NCBI GenBank assembly: GCA_027574665.1
Contig: CM050664.1
Location: forward strand, 18,750,774 to 18,814,773
Length of the DNA: 64,000 nucleotides
Direction of reading: 5' to 3'
DNA from: Rhynochetos jubatus
Taxonomy: Eukaryota; Chordata; Aves; Eurypygiformes; Rhynochetidae
In this document: positions 1 through 58,900 of the stretch, in pieces
Position numbering within the stretch: position 1 is the first letter of the stretch
Layout: each line of letters opens with the position of its first letter
The notes under the pieces: generated by a model
Told to the model about the DNA's origin: nothing
The model's database searches: none
What the model saw: only the letters and a program-made list of their open reading frames with translations
Position numbers and translations under genes: made by a program

Positions 1-859
1 ATGGACACCTAGCTCATGAAAGATGATAAACACAGGCTCGCTTATTAACATGTGATGGGTTTTCTATCCACAAAACTCTGTATCGGAGTGATTCATTAAG
101 GAGCTCAGGCTTGACAATTAAGCCATGTATTTTCCCTTCTCCAGCTCAGATGTGACAATGCAGGTAGCAGCAGGCTCTGCCCATACTCCTCTGGTCTGTG
201 CTGGAGGGTAACAAGGGCACTGTATGGACATGGCCTGGGTGATTTTCTCCTTGACATAGCCCTCACCCTTCCTGACCTGTCCCCTCATTACCAACTGATT
301 TCTGGAATGTTAGTGGCACATGGAATGGGGCTTGAGACAGTGCTTTATAACACATGTGTTAACGTTGCTCTTTTAGCACATCCCTGGAGGAGGAAAAGAT
401 TCAGGCTCTGCCCTTCCCTGTCTGCTGCAGCAGGGAAGCATCCCAGGCAGTGACCAGGCTGTCCCTAGCTCTGTGCAGAGGTGATGCTCAACCAAACTGT
501 GTCCTGGCTCATCTATTGTGCTTTAAGCAAAAGTCATTGGCGGTAGCAGTGGTTTGTACTGCATGGCTGCTAAGTGTATCGGTCTCTATTTACCCCTTCA
601 ACAAGCTGTGTTGTCTATGCAGGAGGAGAGCAGTGCTTGCTGCAAACTTGGCAGCATTCGAGCCATGAAATCTGTCACTTCTGCAGAGCGGTGGATGGTT
701 AAGGTTGATGTAGGGACATAGAAGCTGGTGGGGAAAAAAAGGAGGTATGAGTGAGAAATAGTTTAGTACTCATTCTTCACTTGATCTTCTGGGCATGTTG
801 CTTAACCTCTCTATGCTTCAGTTAACCTAGCAATAAAGTGGTTATCATAAAAAATAGGA

Positions 860-921
860 GTGAAATCCTGACCCCAGTGACGTAAGTTTTGCCATTTACT
901 TCCCTGGGGCCATGATTTCAC
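860..921. repeat. Old palindromic repeat, imperfect 26-bp inverted arms
   Basis: Arms 860-885 and 896-921 match at 22 of 26 positions when one is reverse-complemented, with a 10-nt spacer (gttttgccat). The arms read GTGAAATCCTGACCCCAG and CTGGGGCCATGATTTCAC at their outer parts. From memory this resembles an ancient, widely dispersed amniote palindromic repeat with GTGAAATCCTGGCCCCAT ends. I cannot name the family with confidence. Confidence 0.55.
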
Positions 922-3900
922 CTAATGTGTCATATAGATGTGTCGTGACATTTCCATTAATTATGATTTTGATAGAGCTTTCAGATCAATGGGGGTAAAG
1001 GGCCACAGGACCACAGAGGAAGATTTATGATTGCTATTAGCGATTTCCTATGGGACTGTCTCTCTGTTAATGTTTGAGCGAGGCTCTTCGTAGCACGGTA
1101 GGGCCTCTTATGCCCCTGACAAGAAACCAACCATGGTTTCTGTCAATGATTCAGGATAATTTCCATAAACTAAAACATGAGGTACGTTTGGTATTGGTAT
1201 CGGTCACTGTGGGAACCAACAGGGAATGATTCCTGTGCATAAATCCCAGTCTAAAACCAAGCATATCGATTTGGAAAGGGACATGTAGAGATGCCAGGAT
1301 CTGAATTTGGCTGGTAGCGTCCACTGCCTGCTTCTGGGGATTCAGGAGCTTTCAGTCAGGTTGCAAAGCAAGGAAGAGCATACTGTTCATACACTTTTTT
1401 AAAAAACATTGCACAGTGCAACCTCTCTTACTTTATGTTGCAAGTTTTTTGGGTGCTTAAAAATAATACCTGCCAGTTTTCAGCTTTACTGCAAAGCAGC
1501 AGCAGGGATTCAAATTCAAAAGCTGAATATTAAAGAATAATATATTTGACCAAAGGACATTTTTACAGCTGTTACATTCTTTATCATATTCCTGCATATG
1601 TTCTAATTTGCCTGGGTTTTTTTCCTTATGGTCAATTTTTGTTGTTTTGCTTTTTGTTTTCTTTTATTAAGGCAGCTGCAAAGATGCCAGGTTAGAAGTA
1701 TAAAATAAATGTATATAGAAGTGTAAAATAAGCCTGCATAATGCCCAATCTTCAGGCTTCTTTTTGCAAGCAGGACAATTAAATCTACAGGCTTGCATGC
1801 ATTAGATGAAACTTTATCCAGTTTCTTCTTTGTGTTCAGATGTGCTTTGGCTCTAATAGAATTAGGTGATTTGCTGTGCGGGTTCTTGCTACCTCCAGTA
1901 ATTAGATCCAAACTGCAGCTAAACAGCTTTCTTAGCCGCATTGTAATTTCTCTGCTCAGCTTGCATTATTTATGGGGGAGAGTGGTGACCAAATTGATCC
2001 CCCGCCATCTATCAGAACCGATCACACGATTCTGTAATGTGCAGTGTTATTTTAAAATGAAAGCGGTGACAGAAGCAATTCCCAAGAGCAGGGAGCACCA
2101 AGGTGACATTTTCTTGATGTTAAAGTTTAAATGGAACAAATCATGGATGGGGAAGAGCATCACATTCAGCTCCCACAGTGACACCTAGAGCTGGCCTTGG
2201 AAAGGACAGGGTTACCCAGGGCTTTCAAGCTGAGGATGTATTCTGTGCCCTGCATCAATATATATTTCCTATTCATTTTATTCAGCATAAAGGCGTAGCT
2301 CTTAATTTGATTTAATTCACTGAAAATTTCCTCCTGCCATAAAAAGCAGCCTAGAGAGAATTGTTTTTCCACCGAGCACTGAAACCCACTTTTCAGAAGC
2401 AGCACATGCACAGGCAATTGCACATTTCCTTTGCCTTTCATAACGGTTTATTGCATGCATAAATAACCATAGTTAGCTATTTTCTTGAATATTTACAAGA
2501 TGTCTGCGCATAATTGTGGCAGCACTGTCAGCAGTTTAACAACAAATACGGCATGGTGCATCGCAGAGACAGTGTGGTCTTGGTCTTGCTTGTGTTGCTG
2601 TTCAGAGGAGCTGTGGTGTGGGATTGCCGGTGAGCAGAATAGGCTTTTGTGATTCCTGTGTTTAGCTGGATTTTATTTTTTGATTCTTTTAAAATCTGTG
2701 GTTGGAAAGGTTTGGAAACATTACCTGACTGAGTTAATTTCTGAACCTGCGATGCCTTCAGTTTGTACAGGCGGTAATTAGAAAGCAAGCACGCAAGATT
2801 ACTCACGCAGTGAACAAATGCTGCAATTAACTAAGGTGGACTCTGCTGCAAGTCAGGAACAAAAAAAGAAAAACACAAGATGCTAATTATTGAACCTAAA
2901 TTCTGGTGCTAAAGGAAATTATAAAAATCTCCAAAGGAAGGCAGAAAGTGCCGTTGAGAACGTGTGAAAAACATAATGAAATGTAGCACAATTGATTTAC
3001 TGTATAAGAAAACAATGAATCTGCCAAGAGTCAACAGATTGATTTAATGTACAATTCCAGATGAAAGGAAGGGACTTAAAATGTACAACAAAGCCTCTGA
3101 ATGATTTCACAGATCTCTTCCCCTCCAGAAGTTTTTTACTCTCTTAACTAAACCAAGAAAGGCCTTTAAAAGCAAGTTAGCAGAATTGGCTGAACAAGAA
3201 CAAATTAAGAGATGATGAGGGCTTGAATTTGTTTTGAAATATGTTCTTTACAGCTTGAACAGGGCCATGTATCTACCCTGGGGCAGAGTATTACTTGTTA
3301 AAGCCAATCAACATGTTTATGTTAGATTTAAGCTTGATCTATAAATAGGAATCCAAAATGGATCTGAATGTCCTGTTTCAGATGTTACTGCACCCCAGGC
3401 TTTGACTGGATCTCACTTCTCTGGCATTAACATTGCATAATTAAATACATTTTAAAAAGTTGGTTGGATTCTGACCAAAAGTCAGGTTTAGAGATGCTGC
3501 TGGGGACTCCTGCTCTCCATCAGAAGACCACACAGTCTAGACAAGGCAGTAGGGTGAGGGCGATCCTGCAGCAAAACAGAGGAGCTGGAAAGCCAGATCA
3601 GTTCAAATTCCAAATCCTTTTGGGTCAAATTCCTTTGGTCAACATTGGGTCTCTACTAGGGGTTAGTACCAGCTGCTTTAGGAGAAAGAGTGAGAAACCC
3701 TGTAGGATACAGTTACACAGAGATAATTGAGAGATGACGGGCAGCACATCTTTTATGTTGGATGGTGTCTGTGGACCAGGAGGGGAATTCAGGTCTTCTG
3801 TTGGTGAAGCGACGAGGTGGGGAAGTAGCAGACATGGCATGTGGCCATGACAACAGGCTCACAGATACAAATGGAGTGGGGTTTTTTGGAGGCTTGATCC

Positions 3901-4633
3901 AAAGTCTGTAAGTGAAAACAGGAGGAATCCCACCAATTTCAGTGATCTTTGGACAAGATTCTAATCCCACAGACGGTCAAGTAAAAAGATATCTCACGGA
4001 ATTTTTTGCAAAGCTTCCTAAAATTAGGAAGATTTCTGTTCGCACTCAGAAGCCCTGCTTTCCATTTCATTCTACTTTGGGGATAAAAGAGAGACTTCTG
4101 AGTTGCCTGAAGATAAAAAGTAATGATTGTACTGGGATTTGTTTTTAACACTGTGCTGGTACGTCCAGGAGCTGTACTTGATTTGAGGTACCTGCTGGAA
4201 GCTAGCACGTTTATGAAGTCTTTTACAGAGCTGTTCATGACCTGTGATGTTACAGTATATTCAGAAAGCTTAAAAAAAAAAAGGTGAATTCAGAGTGTGA
4301 CTGGAGTTTCCCGTGGAATCAGTACAGCCTTACATTGCAAGGGCTTCTTAAAAATAGCTAAGCCTGCTGATTGTAGACATGACAGACCAGTGGCGTAACA
4401 TCCTCAAATTTCTTGGAAAATTGTGTATGCTACTTCTGCATATTATCAATTCTTCAGAAACATTCCTATGGGCAGTAGGTGAAGGGACAAGGGCATCTCC
4501 AGATAAGCAAACAATGTTTGTTCAGGGTAAGCTACTGGAAGATGATGGGGCTCAGGCTGTAATGGCCAGAGGGACATGTTTAATTGACGTCTGAGCAGAA
4601 AAAGGAGTTCCTGAAGGAATACAGCTCAGAAAA

Positions 4634-5006
4634 TACAGCTCAGAGAGGGGATCTTATCAATGCTGATCAATATCTAAAGGGTGGGTGTCAGGAGGATGGG
4701 GCCAGGCTCTTCTCAGTGGTGTCCAGCGACAGGACTAGGGGCAATGGCTATAAACTGGAAAACAGAAGGTTAAACTGAACATGAGGAAACACTTCTTCAC
4801 TGTGAGGGTGACAGAGCACTGGGACAGGCTGCCCAGAGAGGTGGGGGAGTCTCCTTGGAGACAGAAAGACTCCTCCGGTGGAGTCAAACGCTGCCTGGAC
4901 TTGTTCCTGTGTGATCTGTTCTAGGTGATCCTGCTCTGGCAGGGCGGCTGGACTAGATGATCTCTAGAGGTCCCTTCCAACCCCTAACACTCTGTGAATC
5001 TGTAAA
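4634..5006 (+). mobile_element. CR1 LINE fragment, 3' end
   Basis: This matches the 3' part of a CR1 non-LTR retrotransposon as I know it. Landmarks are gaggggatcttatcaatgct, the cgacaggactaggggcaatgg segment, aaacacttcttcactgtgag, ggacaggctgcccagagagg and the 3' end ctagatgatctctagaggtc plus ccttccaacccctaacactc. It ends with a degenerate ctctgtgaatctgt tail. It is 5'-truncated, as is usual for CR1, and has a small rearrangement near 4855-4885. No functional ORF remains. A 14-bp tandem duplication (aatacagctcagaa) lies at its 5' edge, 4618-4645. Confidence 0.9.
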
Positions 5007-7766
5007 ATGAGAGGGAAGACAGTGGGCAGATGTAACACTAAGTCAGGACAAGGGAAGCAATCTGACCTGAGGTCTGAGTGAATCATCTCCAGTGAGATCT
5101 GCTCTTTTCTGGCATCGCCACGCCCCAGATTTGGGCATGCTGAACTGCTCCCAGGTCTGCTTCATTTAGAGGTGCATGAAGCGTTTTACTGAGTTCAAAA
5201 GGACAGTCTAAGATCAGGTGTTTCCCTCTCTGCAGGGATCTGTTAAATCTGTTAAACTCTAACTGCCTGGCAGGCACGGCACTGAATGAGCAGCCAAAGT
5301 GGGAGTATCTGCACCCGAGTCCGGATAATGTGGAGAGAAGCCAACATGGAGCTCTGTCAAGGGTTGTTGTCCATGATGCACGTGGCTTCCAGGATGCTCT
5401 GCTGTAAGGCATGGTGGGACACTGTTCCCACCAATGTCATCCTCTGTTTTGGGAAGGCCCAGAGTTTACTCCTAGCAGCAGTGGGGGGACAACATGCCAG
5501 CAAAACTTGTGTTTGGTTGAGACTACTATTGCAACCAATTAAGGCAATACAATAAGATGGATCTAAAAAGACCAGGGAGATGCTTTTGTCTTACTTCAGC
5601 TCAATTCCTTCTGACAGGAAACCAGGCCTTTGTGTCTCATGGAAGAATTATTCTGAATTGTTAATCTTCTTCATACATTTCCCTGCTAGGTGATGACACA
5701 CTCATTGTTGAGTTCAGCTGCTAACAAAATCATTATCTGTCGCGTGGCTTCAATTTGCTGGGAAACCAGTCCTCTTAGTGTATCTGAAACTTTGTGCTTA
5801 GAAAAGGGCATGCTGGAACATCCTTTTTTCTTCTTTCTTTGCACTGATATGATTTTCCCAAATGCTTGGCTTCCCAGTTGTACCTCAAAATAGGCTCTAT
5901 CGTTCCCTTTTCGCTGATGGGCTTACAGGCTCTTTGCTGTACTTTGGCCATACATGTCTCACAGAGGAGGGGGAGCCAATTTCTAAGCCCTGAGCTCCTC
6001 AGAATTGAATGAAGAAGCATAAATTACATAAATTCTGGAGAAAAAACATTCGATCTTCAATTGGTGGAAGCAGTCTTCAGGCAGCGATGTTGAGGTTGGT
6101 GGAGGTGGGGAGAGTTGTATCTGACAGAAAGGGGGCAATTCTGCCCTTTGATACTGAGGCTGATGTTACTGACCTAAGTGGAGATAGCACCCATGAACAG
6201 GGGTACAAAAACAGGTTGTGCCTTAAAGAGCTGGGCAAACCCTGCGGTATAGGAAGGTCTCCTGCTCCTTATTCCCTCAGGTGCAGATCAACTGACCTGC
6301 TCTGAACAAGAGAGGGAGTTTAGTATGTGAAAACCATATGCTTCTGCTTTGCCTGTTCAGTGCAAGTTATTTAATAGCCTTTAATTTCTGATTATGTATT
6401 TGTTCCGTTGGGATAAACTGGAAATGCAATAGAAGGCTGGGGTCAGCAAAACAGCAAGGCAGGAGGGATTTTACTCTACAGGATGTATAATTACACTGAC
6501 CAGATTTTCATAGCATTTTGTTGCAAAAATATAGATTACAAATGCTGAAAGAGAGCTGATGACCTATCTAATATGACACAGAGATGAGTAATTAATAGGA
6601 TGTGCAGCTAATGGTGTTGGTTAGAGAAAAAAATGTACAAGCTATATAGGTGGAACAAGGGCAGCTCTAAGCCAAAATTTCCAGAGCAAGGTAACTTGAC
6701 ATTTGTGTAGTTCTCCAGTCAACACAGATTTTGTCAGATCTGTGAAAAAGGGATTGATTATCTGATCATTTGCAGGAAACATTTTTAAAGGACTGACTCA
6801 TCAACACAGACACAACTGCCATGGCCTGCCTCTCCCAACACAGAAGTGAATTAAGGAGTCAGGGTGTAGGTCATTTCATTTATTCAGGGCAGTTTTGATT
6901 GAGACGGTAGAAAACCAGCTGGTTTTCCAAAGTACATATTTATCTTTTTTAAAGTAACCTTATTATCAAGTAAAATGCATTTTTATGAATTCTTATATAG
7001 AAGAAAGTTCACTCTGACTTTAGAAACACTATAATCTTGCTGTTAACATGATAATTGTTCAGACTGGTATGAATAAATGTCAGCCATAAATTCCCATTAG
7101 CTATCAGCTGGGAAGTGAGTGCATTTAATGTTTGAACAAAGATGGCCCTTGGTGTGCAGTGTGGACCACAGTCCCTGCCGCCTCCACGTGCCCCTTCTTA
7201 TCCTCCCAGCAGAGTCAGCGACCTGCTCTGCACAGCTCTGCTGTCATGTGCAAGCCACCTTGGAATCCCTGGAAGTTAGTGGATTGGCTTGGATACATAG
7301 CCATTGTGCATAGAGGAGATGAATTTACATATCTATACTGCTCGGCAACAATTATTAAAATAGCAGCAGAGATTATTACTATAGTATCTTCTGACACTTT
7401 TCATTAAGGAAATGTCTGCTGCAAGTTGGACTGTAGATCCCAGCCACAGTTATCTTCAAAAGCACCCCATCACCTTTCACAGTGTGTGTCCCTGTTAACA
7501 GAAGTCCAAAAGCAATTGAAAATGGAGAAAACAGGACTGCAATTGTCTGTTCCTATACATGCTGTTCAATTAGGGTGCTTTTGGAGCCCATACTGGTTCT
7601 GCCTGTGGCCAGTTGAAGAAGACAAAGACATGTCAGGGAATACAATCCAGTTTTAGTCCTGGTCAGCAGCTCAAAGCCTTTCTCTGTACTCTGCACCTGC
7701 TGAATAATCTCTGGTCCAGTTAAGATTATGCTGCTTGGTGCTCAGATACCGCGATGCTGAATCTAA

Positions 7767-55095
<47,329 letters not shown>

Positions 55096-55154
55096 TGAAA
55101 TCGCAAGACTACGTTTTTACCAGCCAAGCAAAGAAGATTCAAAGAGGAAAAACA

Positions 55155-55160
55155 AATAAA
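55155..55160 (+). terminator. FAM20C: Possible proximal poly(A) signal AATAAA
   Basis: A canonical hexamer 60 nt after the stop codon, followed by GT-rich sequence (ctgtgtatgcc, tttgtg). Use would give a 3' UTR of only ~80 nt and drop the downstream inverted repeat and Pumilio motif. There is no direct evidence of use. Confidence 0.4.
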
Positions 55161-55161
55161 A

Positions 55162-55177
55162 AGTCTTGCAAAAGACT
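55162..55177 (+). repeat. Short hairpin with GCAA tetraloop after the proximal AATAAA
   Basis: AGTCTT-GCAA-AAGACT forms a perfect 6-bp stem closed by a GNRA-type tetraloop, one base after the AATAAA at 55155-55160. The structure is seen directly in sequence; its function is unknown. Confidence 0.6.
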
Positions 55178-55547
55178 GTGTATGCCACTTTGTGAATTCA
55201 GTGAATTCAGAAATAAGATATAATTGTTCCCAAAGTAGGTAAAGTATAGACTCTGCAAAGGATTAGTTCATTAAGAAAAGTAAGTCTGATGTGATGCTTT
55301 TCCTTAGTTCCTAAAGAGAGATTATGAAAAGATTCAGAAAATACTCAGATCATTGACAGACAACAGTCTGATAGCAAAACACCTCCTGTCCTTTTTGTAT
55401 AGAAAGGAGGCCTTTACTTAATATTTTGTATTTATATATGGTATATCTATGAAACCCCAGACCTACCTACCAAATTTAACTAAGAGGGACGGCATAGTTT
55501 TGTGACTCACACTTTATTTGTGGTGACAGTCCACTTAGTATTTTGTG

Positions 55548-55635
55548 TTAACCCTTTAAGTGCTCTAATCCACTGTATCTTATTTAAATTGAATGCTTTT
55601 TTTTTTTGCCAGCTACTCAGCATTTAAAGGGTTAA
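55548..55635 (+). repeat. 17-bp inverted repeat in the FAM20C 3' UTR
   Basis: The left arm TTAACCCTTTAAGTGCT (55548-55564) and right arm AGCATTTAAAGGGTTAA (55619-55635) are complementary at 16 of 17 positions. The single difference is a G opposite T, a G-U wobble in RNA, so all 17 positions can pair. The 54-nt loop includes a run of T. Confidence 0.85.
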
Positions 55636-55661
55636 GGCATTATGAACTTTTAAAGGCAAAA

Positions 55662-55690
55662 AATAATAATTATTATAATAATAATAAATA
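55662..55690. repeat. (AAT)/(ATT) simple repeat in the 3' UTR
   Basis: The tract aataataattattataata then ataataaata lies inside the inferred FAM20C 3' UTR. It also contains an AATAAA (55683-55688) that is more likely a by-product of the repeat than a working poly(A) signal. Confidence 0.85.
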
Positions 55691-55871
55691 CAGGGGTAAC
55701 CAGAAGGGAATTTCACTAATTGTGCATTGACAGGAATACTTGAATGTTGGTTTTACAAAGTGATGTAAAATGAGAAGTTGTACTATTTGTCCATAAGGAG
55801 GTGGCAGCTCTTATCTTTCTAGACTATCATAGCTGAGCTGCTACTTTTCAACTTTGCTTTTGATAGTTTTG

Positions 55872-55879
55872 TGTAAATA
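55872..55879 (+). promoter_or_regulatory. Pumilio-type element UGUAAAUA
   Basis: An exact match to the PUF-protein consensus UGUANAUA, about 90 nt before the distal poly(A) signal in the inferred 3' UTR. The match is exact but short, so chance occurrence is possible. Confidence 0.4.
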
Positions 55880-55970
55880 TATACATATATGGGTAAAAAG
55901 CTGCTTTCGGCAGCTCTAGGCTTACTTTTGCAGCATTTTTGTGGAATTGTTTGCAACGTGGTAAAAGTGC

Positions 55971-55976
55971 AATAAA
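55971..55976 (+). terminator. FAM20C: Distal poly(A) signal AATAAA of FAM20C
   Basis: A canonical hexamer in gtgcAATAAAgatatggcaa, followed by a G/T-containing stretch (tgtgtagccatcatgtct) as expected for a downstream element. It lies ~880 nt after the stop and is the best candidate for the main transcript end. Confidence 0.8.
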
Positions 55977-55988
55977 GATATGGCAAAA

Positions 55989-58900
55989 TGTGTAGCCATC
56001 ATGTCTAAATGGATTCATTTTTCACTGGAAATCTTGTTCAGAGCAAAGCCGGGCACACCAGCCAAGTCTTCCAGGAGTGGTTGTTCAAACTGTCATCCCC
56101 TTTTCTGGCAACAGCCAGTCGAGCTAAAATAGGGAATTGGCGATTAATATGTATTACAACTCTGATAAGGACCATGGTGGTGCTGAAAATGGCTGATCTT
56201 TCATGTGAAAACATTGTTTTGACTATCAGCATCCTTTCCTGATGCAATTATAGCAACACCTCTAAAGGATTATGGCTTGACACGCTGCCCAGACACTTTA
56301 GATACATCAGTTCCTCTGACTTGGGTAGCAAAAGCCCTTGTACAACCAAGAAAATCTCAGCCTAAGTTATCTAGAAACATAGAATTCTCAACCACATTTT
56401 TGAATCATTTACAGCTGAGTTCATGTAATGTATGCAGAGACTTTCAACCCAAAAGCAAGCTATAAATCGAACAAGTGGCTGTATTAGACTTGTGAAAACA
56501 TGGTGTGGTACAGAAGGAATCCCTCATCACTCTTTTGGGTGGAGGAGAGAATGTATTATGACAATATTCATCACAGCTATAATTCAGAGCTGTCATTTGT
56601 TTCATTTTATGTCTTCTCAAGGATTTATAAACATATACTTTAAGAGCTTGTAGCCAGATAGACTAAAATGTAGGCATTTCAGCATATTAAAATTATGAAT
56701 GAAAGACTTGCTATTAGTCTCATTCACTTCTCAGGTTGATATATTATCATTAAAAACCATATCTTTTACTATTTCACTGCCCACTTCAAATTCCCATGAC
56801 ACTTACCTATGTGGCATACAAAGACAACATCTACGTTCATGCAAGTGTCCAGGATCTTGGGAAACTTCTGTGTTACCTCATGGCTTTTTTTTTTCCACTT
56901 TGCGAGACCCACCTGTGGCAGCAAGGATGTCCTCTGTAACACAGCACTTGCACTGCACCTCTCTCTTTCTCTGTTAGCCAAAAAGCCCAAAAGTTTGGAA
57001 TGTTAAAAGGTGAAAAGGGTGATGTTATCCTTGCTTCATCCTTAATGCCTGGCTGTGGTTTTTCTGCAGGTGCGGCTTTTTCTCCCTGGTATTAGGCCAG
57101 GACAGCAGACAGAGGCTATAAAATCACTGCCCCAGCACAGCTCTGCTTCTGGGGTCAGGTCAGCCAGGGGCTCTGGGTATAGCACACCTGGTTTGCTTTT
57201 GGAAAGCAGCACTTGGCAGCCCCTTAGCTCAGAAAAGAGCAAACACAGCAAAGGCCTTTGTTCTTCAGAAGGTGGGTTGTAGGTCAGGAACTCCTGGCAG
57301 GGTGGTTCAAGCTGAAGGCCTCTGCAGAAGGCTGCCTGGTGTAGTCAGGGATATAAACTCACTGTTGTGAGCCCAATTCCGAATTTCTATAAGCAGAATT
57401 AGTAGTGTTTTTATAGAAAAACTAAAGATCACTCACCCTGGCCATACTGTAGCCGGCGCTGTAGGGTCTCCAATTTCTTTCCTTTCCTGAACTTCGATGC
57501 TTCCCCTTGCAAGCTCTAGACTTACAGAAGTTGTTCTTGTTTTCAGCCCTAAATTAGACAAAAAAGCTGAAGAGAAGGTTTTTCTTTGGGATAAGACATG
57601 CAAGCATCTTGGGAAAAGGGAGATACTAGCTAAGAAGCAGAGGTTTCCTTTCCTCTGTTCTCTTGTGAGAAATTGAGGTGAATTAACCACATGTGAGCAG
57701 TGCAAGCCTAAATACACTGCAGGGTGCTCAGGCAACAAATCCAAACAGCTGAGTTCAAGCCTTTTGTGTGCCCAGGGGAGCTGAGGACGTGGGGTTGATC
57801 TGGGGGTTACTGCAAGATGTGGAAGGGCTGATTAATTAGACAAGCTGTGGGATTGCTTCTTGGTATCTAGCAGGAGCCTGTGGTGTGCTTGCACTCACGC
57901 GATCAGGTAGGTACAGCTTTGACTCATGTTCATTTTCTAGGTGTTTGGGAAGGGAAAAGAATTATTGCCTTATTCGGATGTTTCTTTTCTATGTGCACAG
58001 GGGTGAGTGGGTATGACACAGGAGACTGGAGCGGGGAAGTGAACTCGTGGCTCTGCCTTTCAGCTCCTGGGGCTAACACAGCCTTGAGAATAGCTCTGTA
58101 CAGCCCAGGGAGGGGCAAACCTCTGCTTTCGGGGTGCATCTGCATTGCCCCAAAACAGAGCTAGCAGCTGGCTTGTATTTCTTCTCCTGAAAATCTCATG
58201 GGTTTTTGAGAGCCTTTAGGGAAGGGGTTTTGCTCTCCAGGGGTGGAATGCCTCCTTCTGCAGGCAGTCAGGGCTTTCTAAGCTAACTCAGCGATAGGTA
58301 CAATTTCGGGGTGCCTTTGGACAGGGACAGCTTGTTCTTGGGGGTTCATGTAGGGGGGACAGCATGGGTTTGCTGCGCAGAGGTCGTGCACTTGGGCACG
58401 CACGTGTGACAGCAGATTACCACAGTGCGTGAGGGTGGCTCTGAAAGGGCTGTCATTGCACATTAGGTCAGTAATCCATGAACTAAGGAGGATTAGCATG
58501 ACACAGTGTAATGTCTCTTTAGGAGTCCTACATACCTACCAGACAAAAAGACTCTCTCTAAGAAAATAAATAAATGTCAGGATCCAATTGGTTTGTCTCT
58601 GAATCTCCAAAATGCTTGTAGCAGCAGCACCTAGGCAATAACATACCAAGAAATCTGCAGTAGTCTCCCAGGGGCATAACATTCAGCACAATAAATACAG
58701 TATGCACAATAAATACCAGATAAAAATAGATATTATACTTCTAAAAGCACCTAATTGCAACTGTATCTGACAGCCTAGAATAGCTTACTGTATTCTCCTG
58801 AGTAATTCGGATGAGAGCCTAATTGTGTTGTGCTGTTTTCCTGTTATTTAAGCATCAAAGGAAATTTACACAAATTTAAGAAACAAAAAAGCTCTCACTG

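Larger units (their letters stand above)
55096..55988 (+). other. FAM20C: FAM20C 3' UTR (about 0.9 kb)
   Basis: Non-coding sequence between the stop and the distal poly(A) signal. It is AU-rich, with an ATAAT-type simple repeat at 55662-55690, a tandem 9-mer GTGAATTCA at 55192-55209, a 17-bp inverted repeat (55548-55635) and a Pumilio-type UGUAAAUA at 55872. The end is inferred from the AATAAA at 55971 plus a usual 10-20 nt spacing. Confidence 0.8.
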
